Below, piece by piece: positions 56,494 through 64,000 of a stretch of 64,000 bases of DNA. Both the position numbers and the translations under genes were made by a program. The notes under the pieces are model-generated. The model did not search any database. It worked only from the letters and a program-made list of their open reading frames with translations, and had not been told where the DNA came from. Origin of the DNA: Methyloversatilis sp. RAC08 (GTDB lineage Bacteria > Pseudomonadota > Gammaproteobacteria > Burkholderiales > Rhodocyclaceae); NCBI RefSeq assembly GCF_001713355.1, contig NZ_CP016448.1, positions 3,100,001 through 3,164,000 on the forward strand, written 5' to 3'. How positions within the stretch are numbered: position 1 is the stretch's first letter; every line of letters starts with the position of its first letter.

Positions 56494-56570
56494 AATCTCC
56501 CACAGAACCGTCGCCGCTCCTACAGGAACAGCTCCCACAGGGCGCAACGGTGCTGCCGCCGGGCTCTGGC

Positions 56571-57356
56571 TCAGTCGACCGCGCTCAGTGCGGTCTGGCT
56601 GAAACCGCCATCGACATAGGTGATTTCGCCGGTCACGCCGCTGGCAAGATCGGACAGCAGGAAGGCGGCGACATTGCCCACTTCCTGGATGGTCACGTTG
56701 CGGCGCAGCGGTGCGTTCTTCTCGTTGTAGGCCAGCAGCTTGCCGAAATTGCCGATGCCCGAGGCAGCCAGCGTCTTGATCGGGCCTGCCGACACGGCGT
56801 TGGCGCGGATGCCCTGCGGGCCGAGGCTGGCAGCAAGGTAGCGCACCGATGCTTCGAGGCTGGCTTTGGCCAGGCCCATTACGTTGTAATTCGGCAGCGC
56901 ACGCACGGCGCCGAGGTAGGACAGGGTCAGCACCGAGCCGTTGCGCCCCTGCATCATCGGGCGCGCTGCCTTGCACAGCGCCGGGAAGCTGTAGGCGCTC
57001 ACTTCATGCGCGATGCGGAAGGCTTCGCGCGAGAGGCCATCGAGAAAGTCGCCGTCGAGCGCTTCGCCCGGCGCGAAAGCGATCGAATGCACCAGCCCGT
57101 CCAGTCCGTCCCACTTCGCGGCAAGTTGTTCGAACAGCGCGGCGATCTGCGCGTCGTCCGCCACGTCGCAGGCGAACACCATCGACGAGCCGAAATCCCC
57201 CGCCATCTTGGTGACTCGATCGGTGAAGCGCTCGTTCTGGTAGGTGAATGCCAGCTCGGCGCCTTCGCGGTGACAGGCCTGGGCGATGCCATAGGCGATC
57301 GAGCGGTTGGACAACAGTCCGGTGATCAGAATTTTCTTGCCGGCGAGAAAGCCCAT
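56571..57356 (-). CDS. fabI: Enoyl-[acyl-carrier-protein] reductase (NADH) FabI
   Basis: 261-residue short-chain dehydrogenase catalysing the last step of each fatty-acid elongation cycle. FabI marks: [19 protein letters not shown] (NADH site), the Y-x6-K catalytic pair in [22 protein letters not shown] and a final YVDGGFS. A GGAG site precedes ATG 57356, and a TATAAT -10 box lies at 57402-57407 (minus strand). The FabI type implies triclosan-class sensitivity, though resistance residues were not examined. Confidence 0.96.
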   Translation of the reverse strand: MGFLAGKKILITGLLSNRSIAYGIAQACHREGAELAFTYQNERFTDRVTKMAGDFGSSMVFACDVADDAQIAALFEQLAAKWDGLDGLVHSIAFAPGEALDGDFLDGLSREAFRIAHEVSAYSFPALCKAARPMMQGRNGSVLTLSYLGAVRALPNYNVMGLAKASLEASVRYLAASLGPQGIRANAVSAGPIKTLAASGIGNFGKLLAYNEKNAPLRRNVTIQEVGNVAAFLLSDLASGVTGEITYVDGGFSQTALSAVD

Positions 57357-57419
57357 GTGCGTCTCCAGAATTCCGGCTTCGGGCCGGTTGGGGGAGGGCG
57401 GATTATAGGGGAAGCCGGC

Positions 57420-57442
57420 CCGTGCGCCGACGTGGCGCACGG
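57420..57442. terminator. Strong hairpin between a PEP-CTERM gene and fabI
   Basis: CCGTGCGCC pairs perfectly with GGCGCACGG (9 bp, 5-nt loop) 16 bp downstream of the PEP-CTERM stop. No T-run follows, so it may be a weak or Rho-assisted terminator. The fabI -10 box begins 13 bp further on. Confidence 0.5.
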
Positions 57443-57457
57443 CGGGGGACGGTGGAT

Positions 57458-58123
57458 TCAGCTGCGGCGGCGCGCGGCAGCGCCGATCAATGCCAGACCG
57501 GCCAGCAGCAGCGCGGCCGACGCCGGTTCCGGCACCGGTGCGGCGGTCAGGAACACGTTATCGAGGCGGCTGTTGTCAAAAGCACTCACATTGCGATATT
57601 CGCCGCGAATGTAGAGCGCCGTCAGATTGCCAAGTACGGTCGCGAAGTCGTTCGCATCGGCGTTCGCGCCGAACGCATCGCCCACACGCCAGCCTGCACC
57701 ACTGGCCAGCGTGACGCTGTAGGAAGTCCAGTCGGTACCCGGGTTGTAGTCGAATTCGAGCACCAGCGTCAGCCCGCCGCCGACCAGAATGACATCGCTG
57801 TCGTCGTACTGCCCGGTCGCCCTCTCCTGGCGCAGGTCATAGCTCAGCGTGCCGCCGACTGCCGCTGACTTGTCGCCGAGAAAGGTCGCAGGTGCAACGT
57901 AATACCAGGTTTCGCCGCTGCCGATGTCAACCGCGCCGATGTTGCCGCCTGGATTGCCATTGGAGCCGGACCAGCCGAAGTTGCGGGCGTCATTGATGAA
58001 GGTCCAGCCTTCGGCATCGGTGTCGAAGGTGCTTGACGCGAGCACGTCGGCTCTTGCGGTGAAGCTGACCGCCAGCAGGGCCGGCAGAACAAATGCGTAC
58101 AGTGTGCGGATGGTGGGTGTCAT
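57458..58123 (-). CDS. PEP-CTERM sorting-domain protein
   Basis: 221-residue exported protein: signal peptide ([15 protein letters not shown]), a laminin-B-like/carbohydrate-binding-like beta domain ([39 protein letters not shown]), and a C-terminal PEP-CTERM signal ([19 protein letters not shown] then ARRRS). A sigma-54-like site lies 38 bp upstream. Confidence 0.92.
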   Translation of the reverse strand: MTPTIRTLYAFVLPALLAVSFTARADVLASSTFDTDAEGWTFINDARNFGWSGSNGNPGGNIGAVDIGSGETWYYVAPATFLGDKSAAVGGTLSYDLRQERATGQYDDSDVILVGGGLTLVLEFDYNPGTDWTSYSVTLASGAGWRVGDAFGANADANDFATVLGNLTALYIRGEYRNVSAFDNSRLDNVFLTAAPVPEPASAALLLAGLALIGAAARRRS

Positions 58124-58160
58124 CGGTTTTCAGCCTCCGTTCCAGGGTGGGCGGAACAAC

Positions 58161-58178
58161 ATGCAAGTGTCGGACCAT
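58161..58178 (-). promoter_or_regulatory. sigma-54-like promoter of the PEP-CTERM gene at 58123
   Basis: The minus strand reads ATGGTCCGACACTTGCAT, with GG-N10-GC spacing and an intact TTGCA -12 element. The -24 element is TGGTC rather than TGGCA. The start near 58150 gives a leader of about 27 nt. Confidence 0.6.
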
Positions 58179-58295
58179 TTGAGTAAAAAATTATTTGATT
58201 CAATTGCTTGCCTTTGTCATTGAGGCAGGATGTAAAGCAGGGCGACACCCAGCCCTGTGCGATCATGGCGCTTTCGCATTTCAGGCTTCGCCCTC

Positions 58296-58766
58296 ATGTC
58301 AGTGGATCCGGCCCGGGCATCCGCCGCCTGGCAACTGTGGTTCGACGGCTGTGCGCTGCCCAATCCGGGCCGCCTCGGCCTGGGCGCGCTGCTGGTGTCG
58401 CCGGAAGGCCGGCGCATCGAGCTGTCGCTGGCCGGCAGCCGTCACGGTTGCAGCAATGAAGCCGAACTCGAGGCGCTCGGGGCGGCGCTCGATCGCGCCC
58501 ACGCCGAAGGGGCGCGGCGGCTCACCGTGACAGGCGACAGCGACTTCGTAGTCCGCCACCTGCGCGGCGAACAGCGCACCGCCATCGTTCCGCTGCTGGA
58601 ACGGGTCGTGCACATCGAAGCGCTGCTCGCCCGCTTCGAATCGGTCAGCCTGGAATGGGTGCCGCGCCACCGCAACCGCGACGCCGACCGCCTGTCGCGC
58701 GCCGCGCTCGGCCTGCCGGACAAGCCTGCGCCGGTACCCGGGCGTCGGCGCGCGCGTCACCGTTGA
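58296..58766 (+). CDS. RNase-H-like domain protein
   Basis: 156-residue protein of the RNase HI/RVT_3 fold. The strand-1 Asp is in LWFDGCALPNPGRLGLGALL, the Glu in CSNEAELEALGAAL, the second Asp in VTGDSDFVVRHLRG and the last in HRNRDADRLSRAAL, so the D-E-D-D set looks complete. It is a stand-alone relative of RnhA with unknown substrate. The C-terminal tail is Arg/Pro-rich. Confidence 0.86.
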   Translation: MSVDPARASAAWQLWFDGCALPNPGRLGLGALLVSPEGRRIELSLAGSRHGCSNEAELEALGAALDRAHAEGARRLTVTGDSDFVVRHLRGEQRTAIVPLLERVVHIEALLARFESVSLEWVPRHRNRDADRLSRAALGLPDKPAPVPGRRRARHR

Positions 58767-58797
58767 TCGAGGGGCTGCGGGTCAATGCCAACAGACC

Positions 58798-59808
58798 TCA
58801 GCCCAGCGCCCATGCCGCCGCAGCCGCATACACCGGGATACCGATGAGCAGGTTGAGAGGGAAGGTGACGCCCAGACTGAGCCCGAAATAGAGGGCCGGG
58901 TTGGCTTCCGGTATCGCGGTACGCAGCACGGCGGGCACCACGATGTAGGACGCACTGGCCGACAGCACCATCAGCAGCGTGGCGTCGCCTGCGCCCATGC
59001 CCAGCGCGGCAGCGAGCGCCAGGGCAATGGATGCATGCACAACCGGAGCCACGGTGGCATAGACCAGCAGCCAGCGTGAGGCCCTGCGCGCCAGGTCGAA
59101 ATTGCGCGCCACCATCAGACCCATGTCCAGCAGGAAGAAGGCCAGCATGCCCTTGAACAGGTCGCCGGCGAACGGCTGCATCACGGCCTTGCCGGCTTCG
59201 CCGCTGAAGTAGCCGATGACCATTGCGCCGATCAGCAGCAGCTGCGCGCCGTCGGTGAAGGACTCGTGCAGGATGCGGCCGATCGGTGTGCCCGGTGCGC
59301 CAGCGCCTGCCGTCATCACTGCCGCTCCGCCGTTGGTGGCCACCACGGCGGGCGCGCTCACGGCCTGCCGCGCCGCGTTCGCCAGCAGCACCGCCATGAT
59401 GATGGCGGGTGATTCCATCAGCACCATCGCTGCAGTCATGTGGCCGCCGAAAGCGGTGCCGGTATTGTCCAGATACTGCGTGGCGGTGACGAATGTGACG
59501 GCGCTGACCGAGCCGTAGGAGGCGGCCACGGCCGCTGCGTCGAAGCGCGACGCCACCCGGCGCAGGAGCAGGTAGCCGATCGCCGGCACCAGGAAAGCCA
59601 TGAAGACTGCGGCAGCCAGGCCGGCCGCCACGCCCGGATTCATGCCGGACTGCGCCAGAGCGAAGCCGCCCTTCAGCCCGAGCGCCATCAGCAGGTAGAG
59701 CGACAGGAATTTCTTGATCGGCTCCGGAATGTCGAGGTTGGAACGCAGCGCGCCGGCCAGAACGCCGAACACGAAGAACAGGATCGCGGGATCGAGCAGT
59801 GTGTGCAT
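58798..59808 (-). CDS. sbtA: SbtA-type sodium-dependent bicarbonate transporter
   Basis: 336-residue membrane protein with about ten helices in two inverted halves, matching the Sbt_1 (DUF897) family. Marks: LKGGFALAQSG, YGSVSAVTFVTATQYL, FKGMLAFFLLDMGLMVARN and SASASYIVVPAVLRTAIPEA. SbtA is a Na+/HCO3- symporter in cyanobacteria; in heterotrophs it may feed carboxylases or act on another anion. It is divergent from a CbbR/CmpR-like LysR gene, its likely regulator. No SbtB is seen. Confidence 0.88.
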   Translation of the reverse strand: MHTLLDPAILFFVFGVLAGALRSNLDIPEPIKKFLSLYLLMALGLKGGFALAQSGMNPGVAAGLAAAVFMAFLVPAIGYLLLRRVASRFDAAAVAASYGSVSAVTFVTATQYLDNTGTAFGGHMTAAMVLMESPAIIMAVLLANAARQAVSAPAVVATNGGAAVMTAGAGAPGTPIGRILHESFTDGAQLLLIGAMVIGYFSGEAGKAVMQPFAGDLFKGMLAFFLLDMGLMVARNFDLARRASRWLLVYATVAPVVHASIALALAAALGMGAGDATLLMVLSASASYIVVPAVLRTAIPEANPALYFGLSLGVTFPLNLLIGIPVYAAAAAWALG

Positions 59809-59851
59809 GGGGGCAATCTCCTTTCGCCCCGGATGCTAGGGTGTAAGAGTC

Positions 59852-59867
59852 ATCGAGTAAAATCGAT
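59852..59867. promoter_or_regulatory. Possible LysR operator 1
   Basis: ATCGA-GTAAAA-TCGAT is a 5-bp inverted repeat with a 6-bp spacer in the 89-bp sbtA/lysR divergent region. It fits the palindromic T-N11-A style of LysR sites. Confidence 0.45.
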
Positions 59868-59882
59868 TTTTGTGTTCCGCAA

Positions 59883-59900
59883 CATAGGTAAAACCCTATG
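59883..59900. promoter_or_regulatory. Possible LysR operator 2 overlapping the lysR start codon
   Basis: CATAGG-TAAAAC-CCTATG is a 6-bp inverted repeat with a 6-bp spacer, its right end containing the lysR ATG. With the site at 59852 it forms two A-rich-spacer palindromes about 31 bp apart, suggesting autorepression plus control of sbtA. Confidence 0.45.
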
Positions 59901-60779
59901 AATATCACCTTCAGGCAATTGCGTCTTTTTCTGGCGCTGGCCGAAACCGGCAGCGTGAGCGCGGCGGCGCGGGCGCTGCATGTGACGCAGCCCACCGCGT
60001 CCATGCAGTTGAAGGACATGAGTGAATCCGTGGGGCTGCCGTTGTACGAAGTGGTGGCGAAGAAGGTCTATCTGACCGACATCGGTCAGGAACTGGCCAA
60101 GACGGCGCGCGCCATCGCCCAGTCGTGGGACGCCTTCGAGCAGGAAGCGGACGGCGCCCGCGGCCTCACGCGGGGCAAGCTCAGGGTGGCGGTGGTCAGC
60201 ACCGCGCAGTACTTCATGCCGCGCCTGCTCGGCAGTTTCTGCGCCCGGCACCCGGCGATCGACGTGTCGCTCGAAGTGCTCAACCGCGACGGTGTGGTGC
60301 AGCGCCTGCGCGAAAACATGGATGACCTCTACATCATGTCGATGCCGCCGGCCGACATGGATCTGAGCGACGACATCTTCATGACCAATCCCATCGTCGT
60401 CGTGGCACCCGCCGACGATGCGCTCGCCAGCTCATCTTCAGTGCCGCTGGACGCGCTGCGCAGCCGCCGCTTCATCCTGCGCGAACGCGGCTCCGGCACA
60501 CGCATGGCGGCCGACCAGCATTTCCGCAGCCACCGCTTCCGTCCTGACATCCGGCTCGAACTGGGCAGCAACGAGGCGATCAAGGAAGCCGTCGCCGGCG
60601 GCCTCGGCATCGCCGTGCTGTCGCGCCATGCGCTGCACGGACTGGACGGCGAACACGGCGTGAGCGTGATCGACGTCGACGGGTTTCCGGTGCTGTCGAA
60701 CTGGCACATCGTGCATCCGGGCGGCAAGAAGCTGTCGCCGCTGGCGCGTGCGTTCAAGGCGCATCTGCTGGCTACTTGA
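59898..60779 (+). CDS. LysR-family transcriptional regulator (CbbR/CmpR-like)
   Basis: 293-residue LysR regulator. The N-terminal winged helix reads TFRQLRLFLALAETGSVSAAARALHVTQP, and the effector domain follows (LRVAVVSTAQYFMPRLLGSF, later LGSNEAIKEAVAGGLGIAVLSRHAL), closest in pattern to CbbR/CmpR regulators of carbon-fixation and bicarbonate uptake. Divergent from sbtA. Confidence 0.92.
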   Translation: MNITFRQLRLFLALAETGSVSAAARALHVTQPTASMQLKDMSESVGLPLYEVVAKKVYLTDIGQELAKTARAIAQSWDAFEQEADGARGLTRGKLRVAVVSTAQYFMPRLLGSFCARHPAIDVSLEVLNRDGVVQRLRENMDDLYIMSMPPADMDLSDDIFMTNPIVVVAPADDALASSSSVPLDALRSRRFILRERGSGTRMAADQHFRSHRFRPDIRLELGSNEAIKEAVAGGLGIAVLSRHALHGLDGEHGVSVIDVDGFPVLSNWHIVHPGGKKLSPLARAFKAHLLAT

Positions 60780-60850
60780 GCGGGCGTCTGGCGACCGGAT
60801 ACGCTGTGCGGTAGAACCACCCGCGATCGGCGACTGCAGACGCGGCGTCC

Positions 60851-60936
60851 CTGTGGGAGCGGCGGCCTCGCCGCGATCCGTGCAGCGATGGCCACCTTGC
60901 AGCACGCGTATCGCGGCGAGGCCGCCGCTCCCACAG
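60851..60936. repeat. BIME copy D (86 bp), head of the tandem array
   Basis: Same 27-bp inverted arms as copy A (60851-60877 and 60910-60936) with a 32-bp spacer containing GTGCAGCGATGG. It starts 71 bp after the lysR stop. The outer end of the right arm is the seed of the 16-bp array that follows. Confidence 0.92.
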
Positions 60937-61183
60937 GGACAAGCTCCCACAGGGACAAGCTCCCACAGGGACAAGCTCCCACAGGGACAAGCTCCCACAG
61001 GGACAAGCTCCCACAGGGACAAGCTCCCACAGGGACAAGCTCCCACAGGGACAAGCTCCCACAGGGACAAGCTCCCACAGGGACAAGCTCCCACAGGGAC
61101 AAGCTCCCACAGGGACAAGCTCCCACAGGGACAAGCTCCCACAGGGACAAGCTCCCACAGGGACAAGCTCCCACAGGGACAAG
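60928..61183. repeat. Perfect tandem array, 16 copies of a 16-bp unit
   Basis: CTCCCACAGGGACAAG is repeated 16 times without any change (256 bp), then breaks off in CTCCGATC. The unit equals the outer 9 bases of the BIME arm (CTCCCACAG) plus GGACAAG. Because 16 is not a multiple of 3 and the unit has no stop in any frame, it creates long artefactual ORFs on both strands. Confidence 0.97.
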
Positions 61184-61679
61184 CTCCGATCAAAGGGCCT
61201 GACCCGTGACCGGATCGGGCGCCACGCCCGAGCGATCCGTTGCAGTTGCGCGGGCGTGGCGGTTGGCCTCAGGCCAGACCGAAGCGGTCAGCCTGCTCGG
61301 GGCCCTGATCGTCGATCTGGGGCTGGTGGTGTTCTGCCTGATCTTTGCCTTCGTCTTCAACTGGCCTGACGACCGGATGTTTCGCCGCCCGCGCTGCCGT
61401 CGTCTGGAATCCAACTGCCACCGGAGTGAACGATGCCCATGCAGATCAAGCGGTTGGCGCCGTGCAGTCAGCTGACTGGCGATCGAAAAGGAAGGTTCAT
61501 CGGGTTACGCGGGCGCATCCCTACCCGAAACGGCATTCACGCAACAAGTACCGGCTGTATGTTGCGCCGAAGCGGCGGCTTGCTTCACCAAGGGGTGACA
61601 CTTCAGGCACCGGCCGCTGTGTTCGATCAAGCGCGCACCCCCATTCCCCTGCGCAAGCTGGAACGAGGACGGCAGCAGT
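61184..61679. other. Region without a convincing gene
   Basis: About 500 bp between the array and a PEP-CTERM gene. A GTG-started frame at 61206-61475 encodes one hydrophobic stretch (LLGALIVDLGLVVFCLIF) but has no ribosome site and degenerates into Arg/Cys-rich sequence, so it may be a remnant. Nothing else is supported. Confidence 0.4.
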
Positions 61680-62528
61680 TCAGAAACCCTTGCGTCGCCG
61701 CGCGACGGTGCCGACCAGTGCGAGCCCGGCCAGCATGAGGGCGTTGATCGTTGGTTCGGGTATCGGGACGATTGGCACCCCGAACGTTCCGGAGCCCGAT
61801 TCGACCACAGACAGACCCTGCGGCAGGATGAGATTCAGAAAGGCAGTGTTGCTCAGATCTCCCGACACGGTGAAGCCTGCCGGCACCCGAGTTGCCGTGA
61901 AGCTGATGAAGGCCTCGAACTCCATGTCTATCGCAGCACCGGGGGATGCGAACGTCACCTGGCGAGTGACACTGAGTGTGTCATCGATTGCACCTTGCTG
62001 TGTGTAGCGGGCGGAGTCGGTGGTATTGAGTCCGACGACCGGGCCGAACGACAGCAGGCTGTTGGCACTCACCTCACCCGACACTCCGGTGGTTTCCAGA
62101 TTTCCATGCACCACGAGTTCAAGCGTCACGGCGTAGGTGCCGGCCACTGCCGAGCTGAGCGTCAACACGTCCTTCGCCTGGGCATAGACGTTGATCAGCG
62201 GCACTCCGAAGCCGAACATGTCGGTGCCGGTTGAATTCGTCAGACTGCCGCCGATCTTCAGGAGCTGATTGCCGATGTCGGCGTCCGCCGTGTAGGAGAA
62301 GCTGCCCGCCGTGCCACCGGAAATATTCACCACCGAGCGGTCATACGGCAGGTCGATCTCGGATTCGGTCAAGTTGACCAGTGGTGCATTGCCGCCGAAG
62401 GCGTCGGTGTCGATGAGCGCCCGCACCTCCAGACCCACATTGTTGACCAGCACTGCAGACGCGGTGCCACTGTGCAGCGATGCCATCGCCGCCAGAGCGA
62501 TACCTGTGAGGGTGCGAGAAACTTTCAT
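61680..62528 (-). CDS. PEP-CTERM sorting-domain protein
   Basis: 282-residue exported protein: signal peptide (GIALAAMASLHSGTASA), a Thr/Ser-rich beta body without cysteine, and a PEP-CTERM end (IPEPTINALMLAGLALVGTVA then RRRKGF). GGAGG precedes ATG 62528. Unlike the other three PEP-CTERM genes, no sigma-54 site with correct spacing was found upstream. Confidence 0.92.
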   Translation of the reverse strand: MKVSRTLTGIALAAMASLHSGTASAVLVNNVGLEVRALIDTDAFGGNAPLVNLTESEIDLPYDRSVVNISGGTAGSFSYTADADIGNQLLKIGGSLTNSTGTDMFGFGVPLINVYAQAKDVLTLSSAVAGTYAVTLELVVHGNLETTGVSGEVSANSLLSFGPVVGLNTTDSARYTQQGAIDDTLSVTRQVTFASPGAAIDMEFEAFISFTATRVPAGFTVSGDLSNTAFLNLILPQGLSVVESGSGTFGVPIVPIPEPTINALMLAGLALVGTVARRRKGF

Positions 62529-63101
62529 GTCCTGCCTCCGCGGGAAAGGATGAAACGCGATCGGTCTGACCACGTTACTCGTCCATCCTGGGCGATCGAC
62601 ATGTTGATCGCCATGTACCCGAAAGGGTGTGTGTGCATATATTCACGGGGAATGAAGAACAACACAAAACTGCAACAAATCACGTTGGCACCCGGCAGGT
62701 GCGGAACACGGGCAAACAGCGACGATCTGCGCAGGAGTCGGTCCACGTCCGTCCCGGCAACACCAGCCGGCCATGCAGGCAGCGCGCGGTGCCCGCCGAC
62801 GTCCCTGCTCACGTTGTTCGGCTGACGCCGCGACATTCGAGATCCGGTCGCGTACAGGGTGCGCCCCTGCTGAGACGGCACTGCTGCGCCTGACCGCGAT
62901 GCCGTTCCAAAACAGTTCAGTTCCAGGGTCGGCCCTGCGCGGCCGACCGGCTGCGCAGGCGTCGAGCGATGCTCGCCCAACTCGCTGCTGCGCACCTGTC
63001 GGCGTTCCGGACACTGAGCATGTAACTGCGCGTGTTTGGCGACCGGGTCGCGCACAGGGTGCGCTCCCCCAGGAGCAGCATCTGGGCCGTGGCCGCGGAC
63101 G
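62529..63101. other. Gene-free region with diverged repeat units
   Basis: 573 bp without a supported ORF. It contains a GTCGGCC/GGCCGAC hairpin (62928-62934, 62941-62947) followed by CGAGC/GCTCG. These are homologous to the paired hairpins at 55169-55217. It also contains a direct repeat exactly 200 bp apart (62845-62866 and 63045-63066, sharing CAGGGTGCGC). Confidence 0.6.

Positions 63102-64000
<899 letters not shown>

Larger units (their letters stand above)
55299..56498 (+). mobile_element. IS110-family insertion sequence (1200 bp) inserted in a BIME arm
   Basis: Comparison with intact BIME copies (37080-37106, 60910-60936) shows GCCGCCGCT|CCCACAG interrupted exactly after CT; CT is repeated at 56497-56498 before CCCACAG. 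This gives a 1200-bp element with a CT core on both sides and no terminal inverted repeats. It has a 229-bp non-coding left end and only about 5 bp after the transposase stop, the IS110-group layout. Confidence 0.85.

Noticed and set aside
60928-61183. CRISPR array
   Set aside because: The repeats are contiguous 16-mers with no spacers, and no cas genes are present.
60329-61193. Long ORFs through the tandem array giving a repeated CPCGSLSLWELVPVGA protein
   Set aside because: The 16-bp unit has no stop codon in any frame, so ORFs arise on both strands automatically. There is no ribosome site, and the minus-strand frames run antisense into lysR.
61206-61475. 89-residue GTG-started ORF with one hydrophobic segment
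   Set aside because: No ribosome site, and the C-terminal half looks like random high-GC translation; at most a remnant.
62529-62700. sigma-54 promoter for the PEP-CTERM gene at 62528
   Set aside because: TTGGCACCCGG is present near 62684 but on the plus strand (wrong orientation), and no minus-strand GG-N10-GC site with TTGC was found.

Overview
The window is GC-rich, densely coded chromosomal DNA, most likely from a betaproteobacterium (Rhodocyclales/Nitrosomonadales-like; the genus cannot be fixed from this window). Evidence: EF-P with Arg32 next to its rhamnosyltransferase EarP, four PEP-CTERM proteins, a split three-gene proton-translocating transhydrogenase, glcDEF, a RelA with a degenerate hydrolase domain, and REP/BIME-type intergenic repeats. 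No phage, CRISPR array or recognisable defence island was found. The only recognisable insertion sequence is an IS110-family element.

Layout. 1-8.7 kb: end of glcD, then glcE-glcF (glycolate oxidase), an HDOD protein, a PP2C phosphatase, corA, and pntAA-pntAB-pntB closed by a clear terminator. 9-13 kb: Crp/Fnr regulator, arfB, a small membrane protein, a methyltransferase and gabD. 13.1-24.9 kb: a signalling block with a glutaminase-STAS-cyclic-nucleotide-binding fusion, a divergent CHASE2 adenylate/guanylate cyclase, an HD hydrolase, a cysteine-rich secreted protein, a FecR-TPR-beta-barrel outer-membrane protein, and a STAS / HATPase / SpoIIE partner-switching operon. 25-41.5 kb: PEP-CTERM protein, AEC and MFS carriers, a TRAP transporter (dctPQM), M48 protease, recJ, efp-earP, a second HDOD protein and a second PEP-CTERM protein. 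41.6-55 kb: uup, tRNA-Arg(CCU), chemoreceptor, relA, a tiny secreted peptide gene, mtfA, an ABC exporter, and a lemA-TPM-TPM operon. 55-64 kb: IS110 element inside a BIME, fabI, third PEP-CTERM protein, RNase-H-like protein, divergent sbtA/lysR, a 16 x 16 bp tandem array, a fourth PEP-CTERM protein, and the end of katG.

Three themes stand out. (i) The 13-25 kb block combines a nucleotide cyclase with two proteins carrying cyclic-nucleotide-type domains and an RsbV/RsbW/RsbU-like switch. This is the best candidate for an undescribed signalling system. (ii) sigma-54-like -24/-12 promoters precede three of the four PEP-CTERM genes and the FecR-TPR-barrel gene, which suggests one RpoN-dependent envelope/exopolysaccharide regulon. 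(iii) The IS110 element sits precisely in a BIME arm. Its 229-bp left end folds on paper into a bridge-RNA-like structure whose putative guides match the observed target on both sides of the CT core.

All calls come from reading the sequence and translations; no homology search was run.
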